Of a stretch of 64,000 bases of DNA, positions 8,945 through 17,649 are shown one piece after another. Under the pieces are notes generated by a model. It searched no databases and was not told the origin of the DNA. It was given only the letters and a program-made list of their open reading frames with translations. Position 1 is the first letter of the stretch, and each line of letters begins with the position of its first letter. Origin of the DNA: JBGLNJ01 sp041300525 (GTDB lineage Bacteria; Chloroflexota; Anaerolineae; Fen-1058); the NCBI GenBank assembly GCA_041300525.1, contig JBGLNJ010000001.1:1364001-1428000 (forward strand), in the 5' to 3' direction. Position numbers and translations under genes: made by a program.

Positions 8945-11900
8945 ATGAGCGCCGACCTGGTGACCTCCAAGCCCGAAACCATTCCGGCCAGAGCGAACTC
9001 GATCAGCAGTCCCTTGCCGCTGGTCATGACCAAGATCCGCATTCCCCGCCGCCGGACCGAGTTGCTCTCGCGCCGCCGGCTGGTGGATTTCATCCACGCT
9101 CATCTCGATTGCAAGTTGATTCTGATTTCGGCGCCGGCCGGCTACGGCAAGACCTCTCTGCTGACTGACTTTGCCTACGAGACTGACTTGCCGGTGTGCT
9201 GGTATACCCTCGATCCCTTTGACCGTGACCCGCGAGTTTTTCTGGAACATCTGATCGCCGCCATCGCACGGCACTTTCCCGCCTTTGGCGAACGGTCACG
9301 CCTTCTTTTGCAGGAAACGCCCGATCCCAAACACAATCTCCACCCGATGGTCGCCACACTGGTGCGTGAGATCTATGACACGATCCCGGAATACTTTGTT
9401 CTGATCTTGGATGATTACCACACGGTCGAGGAAGAAGAAAAGATCGTAGAATTCCTCGACCTCTTTGTCACCTACATGGATGAGAACTGCCACTTTATCC
9501 TGGCCTCGCGCACATTGCCGGCCCTGCCCAATCTGTCCTTGTTGCTGGCTCGCAAGCAAGCAACGGGCCTGAGCATAGATGAGCTGCGCTTTACGCCACA
9601 GGAAGTCAGGTCGCTGGCCCAACAGAACTATGACCTGGAATTGACCTTGGAAGATGCAGCCAAATTGGCGGAGCAAACTGAGGGCTGGATCACGGGCCTC
9701 CTGCTCACCGCTGCTCCTCGTTGGGAACAGACCAAAGAATCCGTCACCCTTCGGGGACGGATCAACATCGGCCTCTATGATTACCTCTCCAGGCAAGTAC
9801 TCGATCAACAACCGATGCCGTTGAGGGACTTTCTTCTGGCCTCCTCCGTCCTGGACGAACTGAGCCAGGAATTGTGCGCCTCGGTCTTGGGAGTAGACCG
9901 GCCCGCCGACTTGATGGACCAGTTGCGGACGCGGAACCTGTTCGTGATCGAATTCGACGGCGGCGGCGACCGGCTGCGCTATCACGATTTGTTCCACGAC
10001 TTTTTGCAAGCCAACTTGCGCCGGCAGGACGAGGCCCGCTTCCGAGAGCTGACCCGTCGGGCCGCCCAGGCTTATGCCAGCCGAGGCGAATGGCAGCGAG
10101 CCGTCAGCCGTTACATGGCGCTGCAAGATTTCGAGTCCGTAGCTGAAATCGTCGAACAAACTGCAACGCAAATGTACGAGACGGGACGATGGGACACGTT
10201 GGCCGGCTGGATAGATGCCTTGCCGGAGACGATCAAAGCGACCCGGCCTAACTTTCTGATTCATCGAGGCAAGATCCATGCCGAGCGGGGCGAGCACACT
10301 TGCGCTCTGGCTTTGTATCACCAGGCCAAGCAAGCGTTTACGGCCGCGGGCGATGAGGCAGGGCTTGCCCCTGCCCTGGCGAGAGAAGGCTGCGTCCTCC
10401 GCTTTCAGGGGCGCTATGCAGAGGCCAAGGCGCATTGCCAGGAAGCTCTTGCTCTAGTCAGTGGGGCCACGCCACAAGAGAAATCCGTCATGGCGCTGGC
10501 TCACAAGAATGTGGGCTTGTGCGATTTCACATTGGGGCGACTGGCGGAAGGCCTGGATGCGTTACAACGGGCTCTGTACCTTTACGAGGAACTAGACAAC
10601 TCCTACGACATCGGAATGGTACATCATGACATGGGCTGGGGCCACGAACTCGCAGGCGACCTGGATAGGGCAGTGAATCACTGCCAGGCGGCGTTGCAAC
10701 GATGGCAACTGCTGGGTAACCTGGGGCCATGGGCCAACACGCTCAACAGCCTTGGAGTCTTTTACTATTTGCAGGCTAGATACGATCTGGCATCGCAACT
10801 CTTGAACGAGGCACTATCCAAAGTCCAACAAGCCAATAACTTGCGAGTGGAAGCACTCGTTTGGGCCAGCCTGGGCGATTTGCACCGCGACCTGGGAGCT
10901 TACGAGCAGGCCCGGCTGGCATACAATGATGGGTTACAGGCTGCCATTCGTGCTGGGGAGGGATTTGTCGTCACCTACACTCTGGATGGCCTGGGGAACA
11001 TCTTTCGCCTACAAGGTAATTTGGCCCAGGCCAGGCAGCAATTGCTAAAAGCTCTTCAGCACGCCGAGCAGCATGGTTCTGCCTATGAAACCGGCTTGTG
11101 CTATACCTCGCTGGGCATCCTGGCGAGTGTAGAAGTGGACTTGGCTGTAGCACGCCAACATCTGAACCGGGCTGTGGAGCTTTTCGAGAGTGGAGGCTTT
11201 AAGCAAGAAGTGGCCCGCGCCTGCCTCCATCGAGCGCAGGTGGCTTTCCTGGTTGGAGAGAGGGAAAAGGCACTGGCTGATTTGGAGCGGACATTGGCCC
11301 TGGCTGTCCAATTAGGTTTTGACCAATTTCTGGTAGTGGAAGGCCAACAACTCCAGCCTCTGTTGCGTTACGGGGTGGGTCAAAAAATCGGGGGCAAAGC
11401 CTTGCCCCTCCTCCTGAAACGAATCAAAGGTCACCAATCGTTAGTCGCCAAGCGGGTTGAACCGATGATTGAGGCTGAGCCAAAGCCAGATCTAAGAATC
11501 TGTGCCCTGGGACCGGCCCAGGTCGAATTGGATGGTAAAAGTGTCCAGTGGGTCACAGCGCAGAGTCGGGACGTATTTTTCTGTCTGTTGCAACATCCAC
11601 ATGGCCTGCGCAAAGAAGAGCTAGGTGGAATATTCTGGCCGGAACATAGCCCCCAGAAGCTAGATGCCATCTTGCGCTCCAGCCTGTACCGGTTGCGGCG
11701 GGCACTCTTTCGAGACAGCGTGGTCTTTGAAGAAGGTCTATACCGCTTTAACCGCAAGAGCAATTACTGGTTCGACCTTGAGATCTTTGAGAAGCTGTTG
11801 GATGAGGCAGAGCAAACCCTGGCCGTTTCCAAAAAGAAAAAAATGGCCCTGCTGGAACAAGCCTTGGCCTTGTACAAGGGGGATTACGTGAGTGGAGTCT

Positions 11901-12208
11901 ATGCTGACTGGTGCGTGCCGGAGCGGGATCGGCTGCGAGGGCAATACCTGGCGGCACTGGAAGAACTGGCCAGGCTAAATGCCGAGCGGGGCGAGTTACA
12001 ACGGGCCATCGAACAGTATCAGAGCCTCCTGGCTCAGGATCAATACTATGAAGCGGCGCATCGAGAAATCATGCGCTGCTATTACCGCCTGGGCGACCGC
12101 GCCTCCGCCATCCGGCAATACCAAACCTGCGCCAGGATCTTGCGCGAGGAGATGGGACTGGTCCCCATGCCCGAGACGGAAAAGCTGCACCTGCTCATCA
12201 CAGCCTAA
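8945..12208 (+). CDS. SARP/MalT-like transcriptional regulator with ATPase, TPR and BTAD domains
   Basis: Large cytoplasmic signal-integrating activator of 1087 aa. The N-terminal STAND-type ATPase has P-loop SAPAGYGKTSLL (Lys about 69), a WYTLDPFDRDP segment and Walker B VLILDDYH, as in MalT-like regulators. The middle (about 360-830) is a chain of TPR-like helical repeats. The C-terminal part (about 845-1087) has a winged-helix segment (ICALGPAQVELDGKSVQW, then LRKEELGGIFWPE) and a bacterial transcriptional activation domain (YLAALEELARLNAERGE). ATG 8945 is chosen over 8924 because AGGAG lies at 8933-8937. A strong terminator follows, and then a three-gene cassette that is its likely target. 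Activation by ATP and ligand-driven oligomerisation is family knowledge; the ligand is unknown. Confidence 0.9.
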   Translation: MSADLVTSKPETIPARANSISSPLPLVMTKIRIPRRRTELLSRRRLVDFIHAHLDCKLILISAPAGYGKTSLLTDFAYETDLPVCWYTLDPFDRDPRVFLEHLIAAIARHFPAFGERSRLLLQETPDPKHNLHPMVATLVREIYDTIPEYFVLILDDYHTVEEEEKIVEFLDLFVTYMDENCHFILASRTLPALPNLSLLLARKQATGLSIDELRFTPQEVRSLAQQNYDLELTLEDAAKLAEQTEGWITGLLLTAAPRWEQTKESVTLRGRINIGLYDYLSRQVLDQQPMPLRDFLLASSVLDELSQELCASVLGVDRPADLMDQLRTRNLFVIEFDGGGDRLRYHDLFHDFLQANLRRQDEARFRELTRRAAQAYASRGEWQRAVSRYMALQDFESVAEIVEQTATQMYETGRWDTLAGWIDALPETIKATRPNFLIHRGKIHAERGEHTCALALYHQAKQAFTAAGDEAGLAPALAREGCVLRFQGRYAEAKAHCQEALALVSGATPQEKSVMALAHKNVGLCDFTLGRLAEGLDALQRALYLYEELDNSYDIGMVHHDMGWGHELAGDLDRAVNHCQAALQRWQLLGNLGPWANTLNSLGVFYYLQARYDLASQLLNEALSKVQQANNLRVEALVWASLGDLHRDLGAYEQARLAYNDGLQAAIRAGEGFVVTYTLDGLGNIFRLQGNLAQARQQLLKALQHAEQHGSAYETGLCYTSLGILASVEVDLAVARQHLNRAVELFESGGFKQEVARACLHRAQVAFLVGEREKALADLERTLALAVQLGFDQFLVVEGQQLQPLLRYGVGQKIGGKALPLLLKRIKGHQSLVAKRVEPMIEAEPKPDLRICALGPAQVELDGKSVQWVTAQSRDVFFCLLQHPHGLRKEELGGIFWPEHSPQKLDAILRSSLYRLRRALFRDSVVFEEGLYRFNRKSNYWFDLEIFEKLLDEAEQTLAVSKKKKMALLEQALALYKGDYVSGVYADWCVPERDRLRGQYLAALEELARLNAERGELQRAIEQYQSLLAQDQYYEAAHREIMRCYYRLGDRASAIRQYQTCARILREEMGLVPMPETEKLHLLITA

Positions 12209-12233
12209 AGACGATTGCCAGAGACGACGCGAG

Positions 12234-12259
12234 GCTGTCCCGTTGTGGACAGCTTTTTT
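12234..12259 (+). terminator. Rho-independent terminator of the SARP gene
   Basis: GCTGTCC (12234-12240), a 6-base loop and GGACAGC (12247-12253) are followed directly by six T residues. This is a textbook intrinsic terminator 26 bases after the stop codon, so the downstream small genes need their own promoter. Confidence 0.85.
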
Positions 12260-12339
12260 GTTGGATGGGCGTTCAGACCTCCGATTCGTGCCTTGAAACA
12301 TATTTCTGGTGAGCAACTGGGACAGCATATAGGGGTTTT

Positions 12340-12373
12340 GGTGAGTAGTTTGGTGAGTGGTATGTGCTACACT
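12340..12373 (+). promoter_or_regulatory. Candidate SARP-dependent promoter
   Basis: GGTGAGT occurs at 12340-12346 and 12352-12358 (12-bp period). A third related copy, GGTGAGC, is at 12308. Nine bases after the last copy comes TACACT (12368-12373), preceded by TGTGC, a plausible extended -10. There is no sigma-70 -35 hexamer at the right place. Known SARP targets have direct heptamers about 11 bp apart ending 8 bp before the -10, so the arrangement fits closely. It drives the small peptide gene at 12402. Binding itself is inference. Confidence 0.5.
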
Positions 12374-12401
12374 AGTATCATCAAAGAAGAGGGGACTAGA
12401 A

Positions 12402-12530
12402 ATGCAAAAACTCAATCAGCTCTGGCTCCAATACGGCACATCTAACAACTTAAAAGTTCTATACCTCCTGCTGACCCTGGTCGCGCTGGCCGTGGCTGGC
12501 GGCGCACCGGCCGGTGGCAGTGGCAACTAG
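12402..12530 (+). CDS. Small hydrophobic peptide (42 aa)
   Basis: A short gene between the terminator of the SARP gene and the DUF5317 gene. The peptide starts MQKLNQLWLQYGTSNNLK, has one hydrophobic segment (VLYLLLTLVALAVAG) and ends in a Gly/Ala/Pro-rich tail (GAPAGGSGN) with two GG pairs. The start has AGAGGGG about eight bases upstream and the gene follows a candidate SARP promoter. I know no family for it. The shape suits an exported signalling or bacteriocin-like peptide, or a small membrane subunit of the next gene's product. Codon-level conservation in relatives would decide whether it is real. Confidence 0.6.
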   Translation: MQKLNQLWLQYGTSNNLKVLYLLLTLVALAVAGGAPAGGSGN

Positions 12531-12582
12531 CGGCGAGTAACCGGGGACACCGGGAAAGCCGCCTGGCTTTGAGCAGGACAAC

Positions 12583-13158
12583 ATGATCCTGGCGCTGGCC
12601 GTCGTGGTGGGCCTGGCCGCCAGCTTGGCACATCATCGGGGCCGCGCCTTTCGCCGGATAGCCGCCATCCCGTTGCGTTCGGGGTGGTTGGCGTTGCTGG
12701 CGTTTACCTTGCAATGGCCCCTGCTCCAGGCCCCAGCGGGGCCGGTGCAGCGCATCGGCGTGCAGCAGGCGCTCTTTCTGCTGTCGCACGTGCTGCTGTT
12801 GGCTTTTGTCTGGCGCAACCGGCGACTGCCTGGAATCCAGATCATCGGCCTGGGCGTGGTGTGTAACCTGCTGGTCATCGCGGCCAATGGCGGGCTTATG
12901 CCCATCACCCCGGAGACCCTGGTTCAAATCAACCCAGGCAGCACCCTGGCACAATGGCCGAGGGGCGCTCACTATGGCCATTCCAAGGATATTATCCTGC
13001 TGCGGGCAGAGATCAGGGTGTGGGCGCTGTCGGACATCTTGGTGCTCCCACCGCCATTTCCGCGCCCCACAGCTTTTAGCCTGGGCGACCTGCTGATCGC
13101 CAGTGGCATTGTGCTTCTGTTGCAAGGCTCAGGGATTGCCAAACCCGAGTCTGTGTGA
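12583..13158 (+). CDS. DUF5317 family membrane protein
   Basis: Integral membrane protein of 191 aa with about five hydrophobic segments, beginning MILALAVVVGLAASLAHHRG and ending LLIASGIVLLLQGSG. The middle contains VCNLLVIAANGGLMPITPETL; the NGG-MP motif followed by a short lumenal/periplasmic loop is characteristic of the DUF5317 family as I know it. Molecular function of the family is unknown. It lies 52 bases after the small peptide gene and about 100 bases before the NHLP-like gene on the same strand, so the three are probably co-transcribed. Role in export or sensing of a peptide is only a suggestion from context. Confidence 0.75.
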   Translation: MILALAVVVGLAASLAHHRGRAFRRIAAIPLRSGWLALLAFTLQWPLLQAPAGPVQRIGVQQALFLLSHVLLLAFVWRNRRLPGIQIIGLGVVCNLLVIAANGGLMPITPETLVQINPGSTLAQWPRGAHYGHSKDIILLRAEIRVWALSDILVLPPPFPRPTAFSLGDLLIASGIVLLLQGSGIAKPESV

Positions 13159-13255
13159 TTCCTATTATTCACCCTTGTCCCATCCAGTTGGAGGACAAGG
13201 GCAGTTTGTCTTCCTCACTGCTGAAGGGAGGCTCTACTAGAAAGGTGACGTGCCC

Positions 13256-13540
13256 ATGCCGCACAAAGGTTTGAATCAATTGCTCTGCGCTGCTACCGTC
13301 AATCGCCGGTTCCGCGAATCGCTTTTGCGCAACCCGGCCCTGGCAATCTCGACGGGTTACTTTAACCACACCTTCGCCCTGACGCCCGAAGAGCAGAAAC
13401 TCGTGACCGGTATCCAGGCCCAACAACTGGAAGACTTTGCCGCACAGGTGTACTGCTGGATCTCTGCCGATGGCAACGGGCTGTCGCATACCCTCCCGGC
13501 CTCGTTGGGAAAACCGGCGGAGATGGCGTTCTCCTGTTGA
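13256..13540 (+). CDS. NHLP-clan (Os1348/Nif11-like) leader-type small protein
   Basis: A 94-aa protein whose N-terminal two thirds resembles the leader of nitrile-hydratase-like RiPP precursors: LNQLLCAATVNRRFRESLLR, NPALAISTGY, LTPEEQKLV and QQLEDFAAQVYCWI follow the order 'replaced residues, Asp/Asn-P-x-x-A, hydrophobic-T-x-E-E, LEDFA' seen in Os1348-type proteins. The C-terminal tail after WISADGNG is short and ends in a Cys. ATG 13256 is preferred to the GTG at 13250 because AGGTGA lies seven bases before it. No LanM-like, cyclodehydratase or radical-SAM enzyme is visible nearby, so whether it is a precursor peptide or a stand-alone leader-like protein is open. Confidence 0.6.
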   Translation: MPHKGLNQLLCAATVNRRFRESLLRNPALAISTGYFNHTFALTPEEQKLVTGIQAQQLEDFAAQVYCWISADGNGLSHTLPASLGKPAEMAFSC

Positions 13541-13583
13541 GCGCCCGGCATATATATCAGGCGCAGACTGAATTTTCCAGTGC

Positions 13584-13610
13584 GTAGGGCAAATGGGCAA
13601 CTTGCCCTAC
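13584..13610. repeat. Intergenic hairpin GTAGGGCAA...TTGCCCTAC
   Basis: Perfect 9-bp arms (13584-13592, 13602-13610) around a 9-base loop, 43 bases after the NHLP-like gene. It may act as a terminator but lacks a T-run, and resembles dispersed intergenic palindromes. Confidence 0.55.
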
Positions 13611-13730
13611 AGCCGCAAACGGAAATTGTAGCGTGCGGTTAGTATATTAGACTGGGAAAACTGACGGGGTGCTCCCGCTGAAACCACCACTCTGCCCAAA
13701 GCACTCGAAAATTGGTAACTACTCAGGCTG

Positions 13731-13802
13731 GCGGTTAGAAACCGCGCCTACGTCAGCCAAGTCGCCCTGCGGCGACTAACATCCAGCCTGCGAAGGCAGG
13801 CT
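13731..13802. repeat. Three-hairpin repeat element inserted in a flavin reductase gene
   Basis: Three perfect hairpins stand in a row: 13731-13745 (GCGGTT arms), 13760-13777 (AGTCGCC arms) and 13785-13802 (AGCCTGC arms). The element supplies the last codons and the stop of the flavin reductase gene on the minus strand, so it appears to have landed inside it. No transposase is attached; it looks like a non-autonomous palindromic repeat. Confidence 0.7.
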
Positions 13803-14201
13803 TTGCTGCTGTTCGGTATCCCCGTATGTCAAAACAATGCCGATCTGTTTTCCGGCCAGCGCGTTGCCCTGAGGGCCTTCCAGCGCGTACCACCGATCTA
13901 TGCACAACTTTGTCTGCGCGCTCATGGTGAACCAGTAGACGGGGCTGGCGATCACGATGGCATCGGCGCTGCGGAGCTTGGGGTACAAGGTCTGCATATC
14001 GTCCTCAATAATGCAGTCGTCATCCGTCCCCTGGCAGGCATCGCAAGCATCGCACGGCCGGATGTCCATGCCGTGCAAGTAAAAGCTCTCGACCTCGGCC
14101 CCGGCGGCCCTGGCTCCATCCGCCACCTGATCGGCCAAGAAGCTGCTATTGCCCTTTTCCCTGGGGCTGCCTTTCAAAATCAGGATGTGTTTGCCACTCA
14201 T
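13776..14201 (-). pseudogene. NADPH-dependent FMN reductase/flavodoxin-like protein, C-terminus lost
   Basis: Flavin-binding oxidoreductase of the multimeric-flavodoxin (iron-sulfur flavoprotein-like) type. It starts MSGKHILILKGSPREKGNSS, the FMN-phosphate loop, has CDACDACQGTDDDCIIEDDM with a Cys cluster, and the flavin-side loop ASPVYWFTMSAQTKLCIDRW. It reads normally to IGIVLTYGD at about residue 130 and then ends in TEQQQSLPSQAGC encoded by a hairpin element, losing the last 50 or so residues expected for the family. The FMN site is largely present but the fold is incomplete, so activity is doubtful. The start has a GGAGAA-like ribosome site. Confidence 0.8.
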
Positions 14202-14439
14202 GGTTTTCTCCTTCAGTGTTGAAGCTGACCTGCATTGAACTCTCGCTCACCGTGATTCGCCATGCGGCACGCATGAGAGCGTGCTACCTTTATTCTACCG
14301 GACAATAGGCGCGAGGACAAGTCAAGCGGATTGCATCTCGACCACTCGACGATTGCCAGCCTGGCAAGTAGCAAGGAAATCGCCCTGACCAAACTGGCCG
14401 GGGCGATTCACCTTCGGTAGAACGAGACGGCGAGCTTGC

Positions 14440-14605
14440 CGCAAAACTATTGACGCAGAATCACGGGCAAGTAGATGAGACAAGTCCAAGTGGGCGATGA
14501 TGCCCACGATAAAGCGCGCCAAATGGTCTGGCGACAGGCAGTCGCCTATCGTGACGTTTGTTTCAGAGCTTTTTTGTAGTTGACGGTCTTGAATCTTTGG
14601 GCCAT
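14440..14605 (-). pseudogene. IS1182-type transposase N-terminal fragment
   Basis: The minus strand from 14605 reads MAQRFKTVNYKKALKQT, then after a one-base frame change IGDCLSPDHLARFIVGIIAH and LDLSHLLAR, the opening of IS1182-like transposases (FKTVDYxxALxxxxxxGDxLPxDHLARFVVDxVxxLDLS). The rest of the transposase and both inverted repeats are not recognisable. The surrounding 14222-14900 holds no supported gene, only fragments of this kind. Confidence 0.6.
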
Positions 14606-14903
14606 GTGCTTCATACCTCGCTCTCTGCGGGTTTAGGTTATTCCGATATGAGCACAGTTTGCCACCGTTCACGCGCGTCGGGACGAGTCTCTCCGACAGA
14701 CTGTTAGCAGGGCCTTGCGCTTTTGCTTGACGATGGGGTGTTCAGTTTTTCAGGCGCAAAAGTCGTGTTATAATCATGTTTGTCATTGCGCGACCTCCGC
14801 CATTGCAAGTTGGGGAGTGGCGGCTTTGGCGAATAGCGCCGAAACGTCGGCGGTCGGCTTCGCGTGTTGGGCAACATCAGCCGGGCACAGATGACGATTT
14901 GCC

Positions 14904-15290
14904 GGTTGTGACTACCAGTTCCACTATTACTCCGGTTGGGAGCCTTGCACCCTATTGCGTCCGCAGTTCCAGGATGCCCTGAAGCGGCTGGGCATTTCCA
15001 ACAAGCCCGTCTGGCTGACGATCCGAACCGACTATTCCAACAGTCCGGAAAGCCAGGCCGCCGACATCTTTCGCCGCATCGTTCGGGCTTATGGTCACGG
15101 CGATGCTATGGCGATGTGGCATACTTGATCGGATCAGCAAACGCCTCCGACAACGAGTGGAGGCTGCACGGTATCCGCACCAAGCGGTCGAATAGGTCGT
15201 GTGGGGAAATGGCAGCTACACCATCCCGGCCGGCGTGACGCAAATGACCACTGTCATCCCCACAGCAGATGGCAGCTACGCCTGGCAGGC
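14904..15290 (+). pseudogene. Glycoside hydrolase C-terminal remnant
   Basis: A decayed fragment. One frame (14904-15128) reads DYQFHYYSGWEPC, then ALKRLGISNKPVWLTIRTDY and AADIFRRIVRAYGHGD followed by AMAMWHT and a stop; this resembles the last barrel strands of GH-A-type enzymes, where KPVW(L/V)T precedes the nucleophile. A second piece in another frame (about 15196-15290) reads VWGNGSYTIPAGVTQMTTV and GSYAWQAT, a C-terminal beta-domain. No start codon or N-terminal half is present. It is unrelated in frame to the oxidase gene that follows. Confidence 0.55.
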
Positions 15291-15333
15291 CACGTGCTGC
15301 CGCAGTGACCAATCGCACTTGGGAGCAACCACC

Positions 15334-17004
15334 ATGGATCTTGCCAATCTCCGTTGGTGGGGCTGGGGCACACTCGACCAGTCCTATGATCTTTCGAATC
15401 GTCCCGGCTTTTGGTCGTTCCTGGCAGCCCACCTCGGCGTGGAACCGGGGCCGCTGGCCGAGCCTGTGTCGCTTGACTCAATCACACTCCCTCCGCCGCG
15501 CCTTGATGCAGAAGTGCTGCGGAGCCTGCGCAAAAAGCTGGGAGCGACTGTCGTCAACACCGGCCCCGAAGCGCGCATCCTGCATGCTTTTGGCAAAAGC
15601 TACAAAGACTTGGTGCGCCTGCGACTTGGCAAGGTTATCCATCCACCCGATGCCGTCGTCTTTCCGGAGAATGAAGCTCAGCTCATAGAACTCTTGACCT
15701 GGGCCACACACGAAGCGCATGGCGCGGCGCTCGTCCCCTTCGGCGGCGGATCGTCCGTGACGAGCGGCGTGGAGCCGCAAAGCAGGCGGCCCACGCTCAC
15801 GGTTGACCTGGCGCGGCTTGACCAGATCGTCCGCGTAGACGTGGTCTCGCAAACGGTGACGGCACAAGCCGGCATCCTCGGCCCTGCGTTGGAGCGCGCT
15901 GTGAACGCGCGCAACTTGACACTAGGGCACTTTCCACAGAGTTTTGAATTCTCCACGCTGGGCGGCTGGATCGCGACGCGCGGCGCCGGGCAGACGTCGG
16001 TGGGCTATGGCAAAATCGAGGAGATGGTGGAAGCCGTGCGCGTCGTGACGCCTGCTGGAGTTCTCGAAACTAGACTCGTGCCGGCGCAGGCTACCGGGCC
16101 AAGCCTGTTGGAATCGCTCGTCGGGAGCGAGGGGGCGTTCGGCATCATCACGCAGGCCACGCTGCGGCTGCATCGCAAACCAGAGGTCAGCGACTATCGC
16201 GGCGTGATGTTCCGCCGCTTTGAAGACGGTGTGGCGGCCGTGCGCGAGATCATGCAAGGCGGCGCGGAGGTAGTGATGGCGCGGCTCTCGGATGGAGCGG
16301 AAACGGTCGCGTCACTGGCGCTCAATCGTGCGCCGCACTCGCCGCTGGCCGGGGTGGTGACACGGTTCGGGATGCGTGCGCTGGCAGCGCAGGGGTATGA
16401 CCTCTCCGGCAAAAGCTGCTTGATGATCCTGGGCGTGGAAGGCCAACGCGCGCACGTCTCGCGCCATGTCCAGGCGGCGCTGAGCATTTGTCGGCGGCAC
16501 GCTGGATTTGACCTGGGCCGTTCGGTGGGCAATGCCTGGCTGCGTGAGCGGTTCGCGCTGCCCTACTTGCGTGATACGTTTCTCGGCTGCGGGTTGATGG
16601 TGGACACGCTAGAGACGGCGACGACGTGGGACAACCTGGCGCAGCTCTACGCTGCGCTCACCGACACGCTGCGCCGCGCCATCGCCGCCGGCGGCGTGCA
16701 GCCTTACGTGATGACGCACGTCAGCCATTCCTACCCCGACGGCGCGTCGCTGTACACGACGTTCCTGGGCAAGCAGCTTCCCGGCCGCGAGATCGAGCAA
16801 TGGTGGGCCATCAAGAATGCCGCTACAGAGGCGATTCTATCCAATGGCGGAACGCTCAGTCATCATCACGGCGTGGGCGCCGACCATGCGCCGTGGCTGG
16901 AGCGCGAACACGGCCCGCTTGGCATAGCGGCGCTGCGCGCGCTCAAGGCGACGTTCGATCCGCAGGGCGTGATGAATCCCGGCGTTTTGCTGATGCTCGA
17001 CTGA
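15334..17004 (+). CDS. FAD-binding oxidase of the alkyl-DHAP synthase (AGPS) type
   Basis: VAO/PCMH-family flavoenzyme of 556 aa. N-terminal RWWGWGTLDQSYDL matches the opening of AGPS-like proteins. The FAD domain has PDAVVFPENEAQLIELLTWA and the pyrophosphate loop LVPFGGGSSVTSGVEP, then TLGGWIATRGAGQTSVGYGKIE. The C-terminal cap ends in LSHHHGVGADHAPWL, the His-rich active-site segment of alkyldihydroxyacetonephosphate synthase, and FDPQGVMNPGVLL. The true AGPS reaction makes the ether bond of ether lipids; bacterial homologues may instead oxidise other hydroxy-acids, so the substrate is not certain. ATG 15334 is used because the upstream frame is glycosidase debris. RidA and GlpD follow, which links it to glycerol-phosphate/DHAP metabolism. 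Confidence 0.85.
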   Translation: MDLANLRWWGWGTLDQSYDLSNRPGFWSFLAAHLGVEPGPLAEPVSLDSITLPPPRLDAEVLRSLRKKLGATVVNTGPEARILHAFGKSYKDLVRLRLGKVIHPPDAVVFPENEAQLIELLTWATHEAHGAALVPFGGGSSVTSGVEPQSRRPTLTVDLARLDQIVRVDVVSQTVTAQAGILGPALERAVNARNLTLGHFPQSFEFSTLGGWIATRGAGQTSVGYGKIEEMVEAVRVVTPAGVLETRLVPAQATGPSLLESLVGSEGAFGIITQATLRLHRKPEVSDYRGVMFRRFEDGVAAVREIMQGGAEVVMARLSDGAETVASLALNRAPHSPLAGVVTRFGMRALAAQGYDLSGKSCLMILGVEGQRAHVSRHVQAALSICRRHAGFDLGRSVGNAWLRERFALPYLRDTFLGCGLMVDTLETATTWDNLAQLYAALTDTLRRAIAAGGVQPYVMTHVSHSYPDGASLYTTFLGKQLPGREIEQWWAIKNAATEAILSNGGTLSHHHGVGADHAPWLEREHGPLGIAALRALKATFDPQGVMNPGVLLMLD

Positions 17005-17113
17005 CAAAGGTGTGCGCTCTCATTCAAAGTTGGGCCGCGCGTCTCAACGAAACGCTGCAAGAAGGCACAATCATGAGGCGATTTTAACAAGACATCAACC
17101 GAGGAGAGAGACT

Positions 17114-17506
17114 ATGGATACCCCACAACACTTGGATGTGGAATACTATACGTCGGACAGCATGAAGGGCCGCCCCTTCTCGACAGCCGTGCGGGTTGGA
17201 AGGATGCTGTATCTTTCCGGACAGCTCGGCACGGACCGCTTGGGCAAACTAGTGCCCGGTGGCATCGGCGCCGAAACTCGACAGGCGATGGACAATATCA
17301 AAGCCACGCTGGAGCAGTACGGCTCGTCGCTGGATCACGTTATTAAGGCGACCGTCATGTTGGCGGATATGACCGAATGGGCAGAAATGAACAAGGTGTA
17401 TGTGACCTATTTCGGCCAGCACCTGCCAGCGCGGAGCGCACTGGGGGCTAATGGGCTGGCCTTGGGAGCGCGGGTGGAAATCGAGTGCATCGCCGTTCTG
17501 CAATAG
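17114..17506 (+). CDS. RidA family enamine/imine deaminase
   Basis: Small cytosolic protein of 130 aa of the YjgF/YER057c/UK114 family, which hydrolyses reactive enamines and imines released by PLP or flavin enzymes. Typical features are FSTAVRVGRMLYLSGQLG near the N-terminus, ETRQAMDNIKATLEQYGSSL in the helix, VIKATVMLADM, the conserved (A/P)ARSAL and a final VEIECIAVLQ. The ATG at 17114 follows GAGGAGAG four bases upstream; the open frame to 17012 is not used. It sits between two flavoprotein genes, the oxidase and glpD, whose imine by-products it could clear. Confidence 0.9.
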   Translation: MDTPQHLDVEYYTSDSMKGRPFSTAVRVGRMLYLSGQLGTDRLGKLVPGGIGAETRQAMDNIKATLEQYGSSLDHVIKATVMLADMTEWAEMNKVYVTYFGQHLPARSALGANGLALGARVEIECIAVLQ

Positions 17507-17649
17507 AACCATGTTTCTGTGAGCGCGATCCGCGTCGCTTTGCTCGCTCGTGGGTGAGCGCATAGAGCCGCGCAACTTTCGGTTTTGGTTTCGATGTGAC
17601 CCCGCTCGCGGGCGGCTGATGTGAGGCGTTCGACACTCCGAGGCTAAAC

